The translations under genes were made by a program, and so were the position numbers. A stretch of 64,000 nt of DNA from assembly GCA_029242715.1 (NCBI GenBank), contig JAQWTL010000038.1, forward strand, positions 1 to 64,000, in the 5' to 3' direction. The notes under the pieces are model-generated. The model was not told the DNA's origin, made no database searches, and saw only the letters and a list, made by a program, of their open reading frames with translations. Source of the stretch: Phycisphaerales bacterium. GTDB lineage: Bacteria; Planctomycetota; Phycisphaerae; Phycisphaerales; SM1A02. Numbering within the stretch: position 1 is the stretch's first letter; each line of letters opens with the position of its first letter. Positions 25,201-33,960 of this stretch are shown piece after piece.

Positions 25201-26286
25201 TCCATGGATTATTCCTGGTGGAACCAATCCCCTGTCGTACTTGATTCTGTGACCAGTCTCCTGGCCGTGCCTGACAACAAGAACAACATCGACCTGGTCG
25301 ATGTCGATGTCGGCGAAGTGAGAATCACGTTGAAGGGGCACAATGACACGATCTTCCATCTGGATTTTGATCCAACTGGAAAGTACCTGGCATCGGCAGA
25401 TAAAAGTGGCGCCATTCGGATCTGGGAACTCGACAGCGGCACGTTGATTGCCAGCCTGACATCACATGCAAAGTCCGTCAGCGGTCTGTCTTTCAATTCC
25501 GATGGTTCCCGTATCGTGTCTTCCTCCAGCGATGGAACTGTCAGAATCTGGAACAGCATCACGGGACAGGAATTGGTTGATCAACAGATCATCACGCAGT
25601 CTCCGGTGATGACCATGTCCATCTCGCCCGATGAAATGCAGATCGCAACGGGCCTTGAAGATGGCACGGTTCGAACATGGTCGATGGCAACGGGTGATCA
25701 ACTGATTTCCCTCCCGACAGGTCTGTCTGAAATCAAACTGGTCGAATGGTCTCCCCGAGGAGATGTTCTGCTTGCAACAGGCGAAGACGACTCCTTGAGA
25801 ACCTGGGAGACCATCAGTTGGAAATCCGGCGCCGACCTGGCAGGCAAAGTCGCTGATCTGGACACCTGGGATATCGATGCGGAAGTTGATCGGATTGCCT
25901 CGGTCGATGGCCGCAATATCCTGTTGCACGATACCCATACAGGTGATTTCATATTCACCTTGAGAGATCATGACGCTGATGTCACCCAGTTGGCATTCTC
26001 CCCAGATGGAAACCGATTGATTTCCACGGACATAAGCGGTCGATTGAAAATCTGGAACACGATCACTGAATCACAAGCAGCAGAGCGGCGACAAGCAAGG
26101 CATGTTGCCGAACAAGCACTGTCACCGCTGGTCAACGAATGGATCCAGAACAATTCGGATGAATGGCCGCAATTGGAAGAACAGATCACAAGCCAAGTCG
26201 CATCCAGGCCTCAAAATGAGTCCCACGCGATAAGAGCCCTGGTGCTCAAGCACCTGCAGGATCACGAAAAAACTACCGTGAACTGA
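22282..26286 (+). CDS. Membrane Ser/Thr protein kinase with WD40 repeats
   Basis: 1334 residues, GTG start with GGA 5 nt upstream; GTG 22318 is an alternative. Hanks-type kinase domain about 55-350 with all key residues: K86 (VALKII), D179 (HRDLKPSN) and DFG at 201-203, plus the GTPEYMSPEQ activation segment. One membrane helix at about 378-400, a coiled-coil-like Glu/Gln stretch about 410-460, then a long WD40 region to about 1260 with at least ten units (repeated DGTVRIWN / SGAIRIWE / DNTIRVWN). The domain order puts the repeats outside the membrane as sensor or docking platform, by analogy to planctomycete kinases. It lies 16 nt after paaH. Confidence 0.92.
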   Translation: MNRELIHWYPCVVERKDEPFLPDTNTPTIRLGNSEEDVIDLPPHLRLEPGDQVGHYRIISLVAEGGFGIVYLAEQHTPVRRRVALKIIKPGMDTLAVITRFEAERQALAILDHPGIATVYDAGATDDGRPFFVMEYVEGEPITEYCDEHRLDTTQRLHLMIEVCAAVQHAHTKGIIHRDLKPSNIIVSTDDDGNPRPKVIDFGVAKATSMELTERSFCTETGQLIGTPEYMSPEQADLGSVDVDTRSDVYSLGMIIYEMVTGALPFESIQMREAGFSELCRIIQEEMPPKPSTRLISLGGEASKVATRRRTRPADLATLLRRELDWIPLKALRKDREERYESAIALADDIRRYINGDVLIAGPETSAYRLRKLLKRNRGGVLAAAFVFITLLAGLNVALVLLAETRSAQRDLTEQQSQREQVNRELEEAQITYMEALQRAEIAEAESRARAEKMERDLLYLQQATYTSNLHNARDALDAGDKKDARYRLQLAAEGRSLDHPFEWEYLWAQAEGSLAHLVSPGERLVRARVNPNSEYVFTMSPVGFSSWDAGGSYDGIKAEALLSLATPNQDPDAVLFAPDGKTALLGDPNGERLLVDTKQARIIATLPMIPDGLPTWVFSDDGRRIAHGIEDSRIRILDSRTARGIAEVSLPDGVDKVVLDTTGFRLAAIDRENVYLMNVGSTDSLNPPMKHDLDVTAAGFDSSGIRLATGTLSGDVYLWDVLTGRQIAKWRSSVKAIDLIRFSPNGNALHVGNRNDANAVLDLQTGQVLAEPTGAWSMTEDWLTLATSADPRTIDILSLDKSKPAKQLQVDSVTATSFSRRGDLLAAADSSGNLHIWDLTEETPSGVRIGHHDSAITDVFFADDDNRILAVSRDGPRIWSASGQVRVEDFDLQENIPSLLSFMPELPWLLNGTRDGDIMILDMDTGSTLAQLSGHDGEIVDLVYLDDESRLVSTSRDNTIRVWNLHTGTQMLSMDYSWWNQSPVVLDSVTSLLAVPDNKNNIDLVDVDVGEVRITLKGHNDTIFHLDFDPTGKYLASADKSGAIRIWELDSGTLIASLTSHAKSVSGLSFNSDGSRIVSSSSDGTVRIWNSITGQELVDQQIITQSPVMTMSISPDEMQIATGLEDGTVRTWSMATGDQLISLPTGLSEIKLVEWSPRGDVLLATGEDDSLRTWETISWKSGADLAGKVADLDTWDIDAEVDRIASVDGRNILLHDTHTGDFIFTLRDHDADVTQLAFSPDGNRLISTDISGRLKIWNTITESQAAERRQARHVAEQALSPLVNEWIQNNSDEWPQLEEQITSQVASRPQNESHAIRALVLKHLQDHEKTTVN
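22309..22330 (+). repeat. Perfect inverted repeat at the 5' end of the kinase gene
   Basis: A 9-bp perfect stem (22309-22317 with 22322-22330) has a 4-nt loop containing the alternative GTG start at 22318. It lies 44 nt after the paaH stop. It could be a weak terminator, an mRNA hairpin controlling the start, or a dyad operator. There is no U-tract. Confidence 0.5.
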
Positions 26287-26301
26287 ATCGTCTTCTGCCG
26301 A

Positions 26302-27183
26302 TCAACTACCCGTCTTGGCCGACTTGTCCGCCTTGGCTGACTTGTCAGCAGCCTTGAGCTTCGCCATGTATGGCCTGGGGTTGCGGTTGAATTTCTTTTC
26401 GCAGTGTGCACAGCAAAGTCGAACAAGCGTGCCACCAATGACTGCGTTGACAGACTTGTCGCCAAGAGGTTCTGAACTGACGACACATGTTTCAAGCGGA
26501 TACTTTGCAAGTTGTTGAGCCGTGTAGGCTTCGTCAAGCTTTGACATGGCGTTCTTCAGACGAACAGGATCCTTCTGGACAAACGCTGCACAACCACCAC
26601 AACAGAAACGCATCAACTGGTTGCCGTAGACCGAATTGGTCGGGGTTCCCTTGACGTCGATCGGTCTTCCACTCGCGAGGCAGTTCTGCAGCGGATATGC
26701 AGGCAGCTGCTGCTTGATGATCTGCTCATTGATCTTGGCGTTGTACTTTGGAGGATCCGCCTGGAACTTCTTGATACACGGTGCACAACAGAACACGATC
26801 TCACGGTCATCAATGACCTGCGTGACTGCTTTTTCCGTGTCGATCGGCTTGTCGCTGATCGGGCAGTTTGGAAGGATGTAAGCACGGCTCAATACGAGTT
26901 CCTCTACAAACGAAGCGGGCTGACCAGGTTCAGGCTTCTTATCCTCAGCCATCTTCTTGGCCAACTCATCAAGCTTTGCATGCTGGTCGGAATGGCTGAG
27001 TTTCTGAAAACGGGCCCTGCATCCGCCACAGCAGAAGGCGATCTCGGTGCCATGCATGTCCATGGTCACATTCGGCTTGACGTCACGACCTGTCATCGGG
27101 CACTGGGTGTTTACAGCAGCCAGGCCAACTGATGAGCACAGGGCGATCAAGGCGAGAATTAACAGATTGTGGCGAATAGACAT
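26302..27183 (-). CDS. Exported protein with four YHS/TRASH-like cysteine repeats
   Basis: 293 residues from ATG 27183, with AAGGA upstream. Signal peptide about 1-23. Four repeats follow, each a lone Cys about 23-26 residues before a C-C-x-x-C: C28/C51-C52-C55, C107/C132-C133-C136, C168/C194-C195-C198, C233/C257-C258-C261. This is the layout of TRASH/YHS-type domains that bind heavy metals or sit on copper-handling proteins. A Lys/Ala/Ser repeat tail (KADKSAK) ends the protein. The metal is not known. It lies between two kinases, convergent with the WD40 kinase and 52 nt downstream of the TPR kinase on the same strand. Confidence 0.8.
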   Translation of the reverse strand: MSIRHNLLILALIALCSSVGLAAVNTQCPMTGRDVKPNVTMDMHGTEIAFCCGGCRARFQKLSHSDQHAKLDELAKKMAEDKKPEPGQPASFVEELVLSRAYILPNCPISDKPIDTEKAVTQVIDDREIVFCCAPCIKKFQADPPKYNAKINEQIIKQQLPAYPLQNCLASGRPIDVKGTPTNSVYGNQLMRFCCGGCAAFVQKDPVRLKNAMSKLDEAYTAQQLAKYPLETCVVSSEPLGDKSVNAVIGGTLVRLCCAHCEKKFNRNPRPYMAKLKAADKSAKADKSAKTGS

Positions 27184-27235
27184 TTGGGGATTCCTTCTCT
27201 GCTCGGGGTGAGAAGGCATCTTAGCAACCTTGGCA

Positions 27236-30200
27236 TCAGGGATTATCGTGAAGCCATTCCTGCAACTGGATCGTGACCTTGTGGTCTGTGCCCAGAGCCT
27301 TTTCTGCTTCAGAAACCGTACTCAAGGCGAGCTCACGGGCCTCTTCAGTCCGACCAAGTCGCCCAAGAACCAGAACGTGCCCACGAGCCATCTTGAGGGC
27401 GGGGCTAGCGTCCTCCAGTTCAAGCGATTCCACTCTGGGCCTCAAGGCACTGATCAACGGTTCAAGATCCTCGTCGTATCCTGGCTCTGACGCTATGAAA
27501 TCGATCGCACGTCCACTGATCAGGATCCATACACCTGAAGGGCCAGGATTCTCCATGGCAATGGCATGCATGGGGACAACGATGTCAAGCAATCCTTCAC
27601 GATGCCCTGCCTCGATTGCTTCCTTGATGCCGGCTGCCAAAATACTCAATGTTAAAATGTCATCCGGTCCTTGCGACTCACTGCAATCTGCATGAATGGA
27701 CTGCAGCATCCCCATCGCTTCCAACGCATCATCTGGCTCATCAGACTTCATGAGCCCCATCGCCAGAAGTAGTCGCTGATTAAATGTCCTTGCATCCAAC
27801 GGACCAATCATCAACTCCAGATCACGGATTGACTGTTCCATCACTTCACGATCCTCGTTGATCCGTCCAGCTATGGCCAACCCCGCTGAATAGACAGCCC
27901 GGGACTGGACAGTCAAGGGATGGTCCATGCCAAGAACTTTTCGCTGCGCCTCAAGCGCCGACTTGGCCATTGAGATTGCTTGGTCATACTCCTCCTGGCC
28001 AAGGTAGACATTGGCCAGGGCTGAAGTTGCCATCTGAGCAGAGGATGTTGTCAAGCCGGTCGTTCGTTCATACCCCGCCAATGCTTCCTTTAAATACGCT
28101 TCGGCCTCTTCCACATTACCCATCATGACTGAGATCTGTCCCATCGCGGCCAACGCTTCAAGCGTGCGAGGATGCTCCTGCCCAAGAACCAGACGCGAGT
28201 CCTCAAGTGCACTCTTCAAGGTCGATTGGGCAGGTATGAAATCCTTGTTGAGATAGTCGATGAAACCACTGGCCAACGTGATCTGGAGTGTTACCGGATG
28301 GCGTTCGCCCAGTGATTCATACGCTTCCTCATGGATCGCAACAATATCTGCTTTCAATTGCTCTATAAGGGTGCTGCGGGATTCACTCTCACCCAGGACA
28401 GCCACCTGGACCATCGCTGTGCCAAGTACCGCCAATCGAGCACGCAAGGTCAATTCGCTCTTGTTTCCATAAATCCGTTCGTAGCCTGCGGCCACTTGGA
28501 TCGCCATAGGCGCTGCCTCATCAAATCTAGCCAATTTCTCAAGCAGCATTACACGAAGTTCCATGGCATACAACGTGACAGCAGCGTCCTCGCCCAGAGC
28601 ATCATTCGATGCGATCAACAGAGACTCGGTCATACGATCCGCTTCTTCGATTCGATCAGACAGGATTATGACTTCAGCGAGATACAACCTGGCCTGCAAC
28701 AGACGTTCTATATCCTGTGATTGATGAGCCTCCATCAACGTGATGGCTTCCCGCAGATTCTGTTCCGCCTCTGGCAGACGTCCCAGTGTGATGTAAATCT
28801 CGCCGATCATGCTCCGGACCTGTGACTCGACCAGAGGGAAATCACCAAACTGCTCATCGATTTCAGCTGCCGTGCGATCCAGAATTTCGTTCATGGACAG
28901 GGATTCACCCTGAGCCACCTTTGGGCTGGCCATGGATACGACATGCTTCAGAAAACCTGCGACTTGCTCTGCTCGGGCGGCTTCCATTTCAGCTTGCTGC
29001 CGTGCAGACTCTGCATCCAACAGGGCAGTTGCCGTCTCTGCCTCTGCCTCAACGGCACGTGCTCGCTCCATCCAGCTCCAGACCGTGGCTACAACCATCA
29101 CCAGAAGGATGACGATGATGGTGGCAACCAGCCCGCGGTTGCGCCGAGCCAGTAACTGCAGCTGGTAGGCAATGCTTGGTGGTCGAGCCTCGATCGGGTC
29201 CCCACGCAAGTATCGCTCAAGGTCCTGCTTGAGCTCCAAAGCCGACTGGTATCGGCGATCACGATCCTTTTCAATCGCCTTTGAGACGATGGTCTCCAGG
29301 TCACCTCGAAGCCCACGATCAATGGTACTTATCTTCGAAGGCGTGCCCTGCCGAATGATGTTCGCCGCTTCGTAGAGCGGAACCGTCTTCAAATCATATG
29401 GAAGCTTGTTGGTCAGAAGCTCGTAGAGCATGATTCCAAGGGCATAGACATCACTGCGTGTATCAAGGATGTCTGGATCGGCTTCACACTGCTCGGGTGA
29501 CATGTACTGCACCGTGCCGATCAGTTGGCCGACATCCGTCTGCAAGGTCGTAACCGCCATGTCTGAATCGGTAGCCCGGGCGACACCAAAGTCAATGATG
29601 CGTGGCTGCCCTTCACGATCAACAAGTACATTGCCCGGCTTGAGATCACGATGAATGATGCCCTTGGTGTGACCGTGATGCACCGCATCGCACACTTCAC
29701 AGAACAGTTTGAGAACATCTTCACGTGACGGGGTCCGTAGATGTACATATTCGAGGATCGTCTTGGCACCCGCGATGTACTCCATCGCGAAATAAGGCAC
29801 GCCGCCACTGCCGTCATCGTAGGTGCCCGCTTCATAGACCTGTGCGATACCGGTATGTGACAGACGGCCGAGAATCTGGGATTCATACTCGAAACGTTTG
29901 GCGGCCTTTCGAGAAGTCACACCGGTTCGCATGACCTTGACAGCCACCTTGCGCCTTGGCTTGTCCTGGATCGCTTCGTAAACCGTACCCATGCCGCCAC
30001 TGCCAAGCACTCTGCGTATGCCATAGCGGCCAATCTGCTTGGGCAGCGGCGCCGAGACATGGGAATCTTCGTCAACAATTGTCTTGTCAGTCGCTTCACC
30101 CTCGATCAGGCGAATGACTTCTGATCGCAGCGACTGGTCCTGACCACATGAATCGACAAGAAAGGCTTCGCGGTCAGCACCTTCATGAACAAGTGCTTCC

Positions 30201-30241
30201 TCGGCAATTCTTCGAACCTGCTGTGCTCTTGTATCACCCAT
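27236..30241 (-). CDS. Membrane Ser/Thr protein kinase with TPR-like repeats
   Basis: 1001 residues. A ~65-residue N-terminal helical domain (QQVRRIAEEALV...), then a Hanks-type kinase domain about 72-340: glycine loop GSGGMG, K102, D199 (HRDLKPGN), DFG 217-219, activation segment GTVQYMSPEQ. A membrane helix at about 370-392, a Glu/Ala-rich coiled coil, then kinesin-light-chain-like TPR units with recurrent LG..HP.T motifs to the C-terminus. Same architecture class as the kinase at 53451-55838. Divergent from paaJ with 64 bp between starts, so the two could share control. Confidence 0.92.
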   Translation of the reverse strand: MGDTRAQQVRRIAEEALVHEGADREAFLVDSCGQDQSLRSEVIRLIEGEATDKTIVDEDSHVSAPLPKQIGRYGIRRVLGSGGMGTVYEAIQDKPRRKVAVKVMRTGVTSRKAAKRFEYESQILGRLSHTGIAQVYEAGTYDDGSGGVPYFAMEYIAGAKTILEYVHLRTPSREDVLKLFCEVCDAVHHGHTKGIIHRDLKPGNVLVDREGQPRIIDFGVARATDSDMAVTTLQTDVGQLIGTVQYMSPEQCEADPDILDTRSDVYALGIMLYELLTNKLPYDLKTVPLYEAANIIRQGTPSKISTIDRGLRGDLETIVSKAIEKDRDRRYQSALELKQDLERYLRGDPIEARPPSIAYQLQLLARRNRGLVATIIVILLVMVVATVWSWMERARAVEAEAETATALLDAESARQQAEMEAARAEQVAGFLKHVVSMASPKVAQGESLSMNEILDRTAAEIDEQFGDFPLVESQVRSMIGEIYITLGRLPEAEQNLREAITLMEAHQSQDIERLLQARLYLAEVIILSDRIEEADRMTESLLIASNDALGEDAAVTLYAMELRVMLLEKLARFDEAAPMAIQVAAGYERIYGNKSELTLRARLAVLGTAMVQVAVLGESESRSTLIEQLKADIVAIHEEAYESLGERHPVTLQITLASGFIDYLNKDFIPAQSTLKSALEDSRLVLGQEHPRTLEALAAMGQISVMMGNVEEAEAYLKEALAGYERTTGLTTSSAQMATSALANVYLGQEEYDQAISMAKSALEAQRKVLGMDHPLTVQSRAVYSAGLAIAGRINEDREVMEQSIRDLELMIGPLDARTFNQRLLLAMGLMKSDEPDDALEAMGMLQSIHADCSESQGPDDILTLSILAAGIKEAIEAGHREGLLDIVVPMHAIAMENPGPSGVWILISGRAIDFIASEPGYDEDLEPLISALRPRVESLELEDASPALKMARGHVLVLGRLGRTEEARELALSTVSEAEKALGTDHKVTIQLQEWLHDNP

Positions 30242-30292
30242 GGGTTTTTTCCAATCACAAGCCTACCACCGACACCAGCCTCAGGCTTGCCG

Positions 30293-30298
30293 TAGAAT
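30293..30298 (+). promoter_or_regulatory. -10-like element before paaJ
   Basis: TAGAAT ends 7 nt before the ATG at 30306. A CCGACA (30269-30274) lies 18 nt upstream as possible -35. No Shine-Dalgarno sequence. Confidence 0.42.
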
Positions 30299-30305
30299 CG
30301 GGTCT

Positions 30306-31517
30306 ATGACACGTCGTGCAGCAATTATCTCGGCCGTCCGAACCCCCTTCGGACGTTATGGCGGATGCCTTTCAACCGTAAGGCCTGATGATCTGGCTGC
30401 CCTGGCCATTCGGGCCGCCGTGGAGAAGGCCCGGATCGATCCGGCAACAATCGAGGATATCTACTTCGGAGCCGCCAATCAGGCCGGCGAAGACAACCGG
30501 AACGTGGCTCGCATGGCCGCCTTGCTCGCTGGTTTGCCTGACAGCATCCCCGGCACCACCGTCAATCGGCTGTGTGCTTCCGGCCTCGAGTCAATCAACA
30601 TCGCTGCCCGCATGATTGAATCGGGTCATGGCGATGTCATGGTTGCAGGTGGCGTTGAAAGCATGAGCCGGGCCCCCTTCGTGATGGCCAAGAGTGAAAA
30701 GGCCTTTGCTCGAACGCCTGAGGTGTACGACACCACTATTGGCTGGCGATTCACCAATCCCGCACTCTCGAAGTTGCACTATCCCTATGCCATGGGTGAA
30801 ACCGCTGAAAATGTTGCACGTCACTATGAGATCTCTCGTGAGGAACAGGATCGGTTTGCATTGCTCAGCCAGCAACGCTGGGCATTAGCCAATGAAATGA
30901 ATCTCTTTGCTGATGAATTGATTCCAGTCGAGATCCCACAGCGCAAAGGGGATCCGGTGATCGTGACCACTGATGAACACCCCCGCCCGACTACGACACT
31001 GGAGCAACTTGCCAAACTTCGGCCCGCCTTTGCGAAGGATGATCAAGGAACCGTCACCGCAGGCAACAGCTCAGGCGTAAACGATGGTGCTTCAGCTCTG
31101 GTTCTCATGGAAGCAGAACTGGCCAAATCACAGGGTCTTGAACCGCTGGCAATCGTGGGGGCCTCGGCAGCTGCTGGCGTCACCCCGGCCATGATGGGCC
31201 TGGGGCCCATCGCCGCAACCAACAAGGCACTGGACCGTGCCAACCTGCAGACCAAGGATATCGGGCTCTTTGAGCTCAATGAGGCCTTTGCAGCCCAATC
31301 AATTGCCTGCGTACGCGAACTTGACCTGGATTTGGAACGTGTCAATGTCAATGGCGGAGCCATTGCCATCGGCCACCCCCTTGGGGCCTCAGGCGCCCGC
31401 CTCGCGACAACGCTTATTAATGAGATGCGTCGTCGAAAAGTGGCCAGGGGCGTAGCTACACTATGTGTTGGCGTAGGACAGGGGCTTGCAACGATCCTTG
31501 AGCACCCTGAAGCCTGA
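30306..31517 (+). CDS. paaJ: Acetyl-CoA acyltransferase / 3-oxoadipyl-CoA thiolase (PaaJ-like)
   Basis: 403 residues from ATG 30306. Thiolase triad: C90 in NRLCASGLESI, H357 in GGAIAIGHPLGASGARL, C387 in LCVGVGQG. Would cleave 3-oxoadipyl-CoA to succinyl-CoA and acetyl-CoA, the last step of phenylacetate catabolism. From sequence alone it could equally be a general degradative thiolase (PcaF/FadA type). It is followed by paaA after 19 nt, which supports the paa role. Confidence 0.88.
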   Translation: MTRRAAIISAVRTPFGRYGGCLSTVRPDDLAALAIRAAVEKARIDPATIEDIYFGAANQAGEDNRNVARMAALLAGLPDSIPGTTVNRLCASGLESINIAARMIESGHGDVMVAGGVESMSRAPFVMAKSEKAFARTPEVYDTTIGWRFTNPALSKLHYPYAMGETAENVARHYEISREEQDRFALLSQQRWALANEMNLFADELIPVEIPQRKGDPVIVTTDEHPRPTTTLEQLAKLRPAFAKDDQGTVTAGNSSGVNDGASALVLMEAELAKSQGLEPLAIVGASAAAGVTPAMMGLGPIAATNKALDRANLQTKDIGLFELNEAFAAQSIACVRELDLDLERVNVNGGAIAIGHPLGASGARLATTLINEMRRRKVARGVATLCVGVGQGLATILEHPEA

Positions 31518-31536
31518 TCGAATTGGAAGGAACAAC

Positions 31537-32559
31537 ATGAGCGGTGCTGCAAATCCCGTCAAGCCTCTTGAACAGACTGGGCATGAAGACCCTGACAAGC
31601 TCGCCGAATTCGAGCAGCATATTGCCAACGGCGGACTGATCGAACCAGGCGACTGGATGCCTGATGCCTATCGCATGGGCATGCTCGGCATGGCAGAACA
31701 TCATGCCAACAGCGAGATCATCGGTGCCCTTCCAGAAGGTGAATGGATCACACGGGCCCCCAGCATGCGACGCAAGCTTGCCTTGACGGCCAAGGTTCAG
31801 GATGAAGTCGGGCACGGACAGATGCTTTACCGGGTTTCACAGGAACTTGGCAAGAGTCGTGATGACATGCTCCGTGATCTGGTCATGGGTAAAACCAAGT
31901 ACCACAACTGCTTCAATTATCCGGCCCCAACATGGGGCGATATTGCCATGATTCAGTGGCTCATCGATGGGGCCGCCATCATGAATCAGAAGACACTCGC
32001 AGATGGTGCCTATGGCCCCTATGTGAGAACAATGAACCGCATCAACATGGAAGAGGCCTTCCACTTCAAGAGCGGTGAAGACATGGTCCTCACACTCATG
32101 AGCGGAACGAAGTCGCAGAAAAACATGTGCCAGGATGCATTTGACCGCTGGTGGCCAGTGTCACTGATGTTCTTTGGCCCTGCAGACAAACCGGATGCCG
32201 AGAACAAGCCGGCGATGAAATGGCGAATGAAGGTCGAAAAAAACGACTCGCTCCGTCAGCGTTTCGTCGATCGCTTTGCACCTGCTGCCATGGATCTCGG
32301 ACTGATCATCAACATCGTGACCAAGAATGAACAAGGGCTCGTGACTTCAGCATCACCAGATGAAGAACTCGTCCTCAATGAAGAAACGGGCAACTGGTCA
32401 TTTACTGATCCTGACTGGGACGAGTTCTGGCGAGTCATTCGCGGCAATGGACCCTGCAATGCCCACCGCCTTTCACTCAGACGGTTCTCTTATGAACAAG
32501 GCGCCTGGGTAAGGCGTGCAATCGGATCTGGAACAACTTCACTCCCCCCTGCCGCCTAG
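31537..32559 (+). CDS. paaA: Phenylacetyl-CoA 1,2-epoxidase, catalytic subunit PaaA
   Basis: 340 residues from ATG 31537 with GGAAGGA upstream. Ferritin-like diiron monooxygenase subunit. The two E-x-x-H iron motifs are visible: E90-VG-H93 (QDEVGHGQ) and E173-AF-H176 (MEEAFHF). It inserts one oxygen atom into the aromatic ring of phenylacetyl-CoA. Length is close to E. coli PaaA (309) with a modest extension. First gene of the paaABCD run. Confidence 0.94.
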   Translation: MSGAANPVKPLEQTGHEDPDKLAEFEQHIANGGLIEPGDWMPDAYRMGMLGMAEHHANSEIIGALPEGEWITRAPSMRRKLALTAKVQDEVGHGQMLYRVSQELGKSRDDMLRDLVMGKTKYHNCFNYPAPTWGDIAMIQWLIDGAAIMNQKTLADGAYGPYVRTMNRINMEEAFHFKSGEDMVLTLMSGTKSQKNMCQDAFDRWWPVSLMFFGPADKPDAENKPAMKWRMKVEKNDSLRQRFVDRFAPAAMDLGLIINIVTKNEQGLVTSASPDEELVLNEETGNWSFTDPDWDEFWRVIRGNGPCNAHRLSLRRFSYEQGAWVRRAIGSGTTSLPPAA

Positions 32560-32565
32560 TGATCC

Positions 32566-33174
32566 ATGTCAAAGATCCGCGAACGTCAATTCGATCATGA
32601 GAGTGAGCTCACGGCACCTACGCCGGATACTGAGCACTGGATCATCTATACACAGAAGAAGCCCGAAGCCCCATTCAAATGGGCTGGTTCACTGAACGCT
32701 CCAGATCTTGAACTCGCAATGCAGTTCGCTGGAGAACACTATGGACTCGACGAGGCATGTGTCGCCTTCGTCGTGCATCACGCCGATCAAGCAACCGATG
32801 GTCCCTGTGGAATTGAACCTCTGGAACCTGGCAATGCAAATGGAACAGATGGACCATCCTGGTCCGTCTTTACGCTGCCTCGCCGAGGCGGCAACCTCCA
32901 ACAAGCCGGCACGATCAATGCCGCTGATGCCGAAACTGCACTCGCTCGGGCAACGACTACATTCGCTGATGGAAAATTCCATCAGGTTCGTGTCGTCCCC
33001 AGTGATCAGTTGTTCCTGTGCACTGGAGAGTCCACACTCATCTGGCGACTGCACGATATGGATTACAAGTTTGCCAAGGGGTACAGCAAGGGCGTACGGG
33101 CCAAATGGACTCGCATCCGCGATAAACAGAGTTACGAGGAATATCGCAAGGAGGACATCCACAAGCACTTCTGA
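32566..33174 (+). CDS. paaB: Double-length PaaB-like subunit of the phenylacetyl-CoA epoxidase
   Basis: 202 residues, 6 nt after paaA. PaaB is normally about 95 residues; here two PaaB-like units follow each other. Unit 1 (about 23-75) has WIIYTQKKPEAPFKWAGSLNAP... and unit 2 (about 98-150) WSVFTLPRRGG...AGTINAAD. Both have the aromatic start strand, the G-S/T-[IL]-N/H-A motif and the AL..A helix. A C-terminal basic/aromatic region (MDYKFAKGYSKG...) follows. PaaB bridges PaaAC heterodimers; a fused pair could fix that geometry. Confidence 0.85.
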   Translation: MSKIRERQFDHESELTAPTPDTEHWIIYTQKKPEAPFKWAGSLNAPDLELAMQFAGEHYGLDEACVAFVVHHADQATDGPCGIEPLEPGNANGTDGPSWSVFTLPRRGGNLQQAGTINAADAETALARATTTFADGKFHQVRVVPSDQLFLCTGESTLIWRLHDMDYKFAKGYSKGVRAKWTRIRDKQSYEEYRKEDIHKHF

Positions 33175-33195
33175 GTCAAGTGGCGGATTCCGATC

Positions 33196-33960
33196 ATGGA
33201 AGCAATGTTGACCAACCCACTGGCCGTTCTCATCCTGGCTCATGCCGATGACAAGCTTCTGCTTGGCCATGTGCAGAGCGATTGGACTGGGCTTGGGCCT
33301 CTACTGGAAGAAGACATTGCTGCTTCCGCAATGGCCCAGGATGACCTCAGTCACGCCTTGATTCTCTACCAGTTCCTGGGTGAACGTTATGAACTTGATT
33401 CAGATGTGATTGCCTTTGAACGAGAGCCCGTGGATTACATGTGCTGTGATCTTGTAACCAAGCCGGATGAGTTTGACTGGGCTGAGGCCGTGGTCAAACG
33501 TTGGCTGATCGCGGAATTCACTGGGATGGGAATTGACCGACTGTCCGCCATCGAGGACAAGGAACTGGCCGCTCGCTGTAATCGCATCAAGCCTGAACAG
33601 GCCTTGCAAATCAAGCATCTTCAGGCCTGGATCAAGAGGCTTGGTACAGCTGGCCCGGAATCGCAGGAACGTATCCAAGCGGCACTGGATCGACTCTCAG
33701 GTTTGGCCGGCATGTTGTTTGAAGTGCCTGGCCAACGACTTCCTGTCAATGATGATTTCTGCTGTGGTCGAGACGAGATGTTCAAGGCATGGGATGCAAG
33801 CATTCAAGAGACGCTCTCCCAATCCAATCTCAAGGCAAGCTTCGCCTTGCCAGAACGGAGCCTCATTGGCGGGCGCCGAGGAACACACGCATCTCATTTT
33901 CATGATCAGTTTGATGAGTTGACAGAGGTCCGGCGTGTATCGCCTGGAGCATCGTGGTAA
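33196..33960 (+). CDS. paaC: Phenylacetyl-CoA 1,2-epoxidase, structural subunit PaaC
   Basis: 254 residues. Helical ferritin-like fold with LLLGHVQSDWTGLGPLLEEDIA and QDDLSHALILYQFLGE, both typical of PaaC, which pairs with PaaA and has lost iron. Near the C-terminus it keeps the GRDEMFKAWD-like stretch of the family. Ends 7 nt inside paaD. Confidence 0.92.
   Translation: MEAMLTNPLAVLILAHADDKLLLGHVQSDWTGLGPLLEEDIAASAMAQDDLSHALILYQFLGERYELDSDVIAFEREPVDYMCCDLVTKPDEFDWAEAVVKRWLIAEFTGMGIDRLSAIEDKELAARCNRIKPEQALQIKHLQAWIKRLGTAGPESQERIQAALDRLSGLAGMLFEVPGQRLPVNDDFCCGRDEMFKAWDASIQETLSQSNLKASFALPERSLIGGRRGTHASHFHDQFDELTEVRRVSPGASW

Noticed and set aside
26310-26350. Short direct repeat considered as a mobile-element scar
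   Set aside because: It encodes the repeated Lys/Ala/Asp/Ser tail of the Cys-repeat protein.
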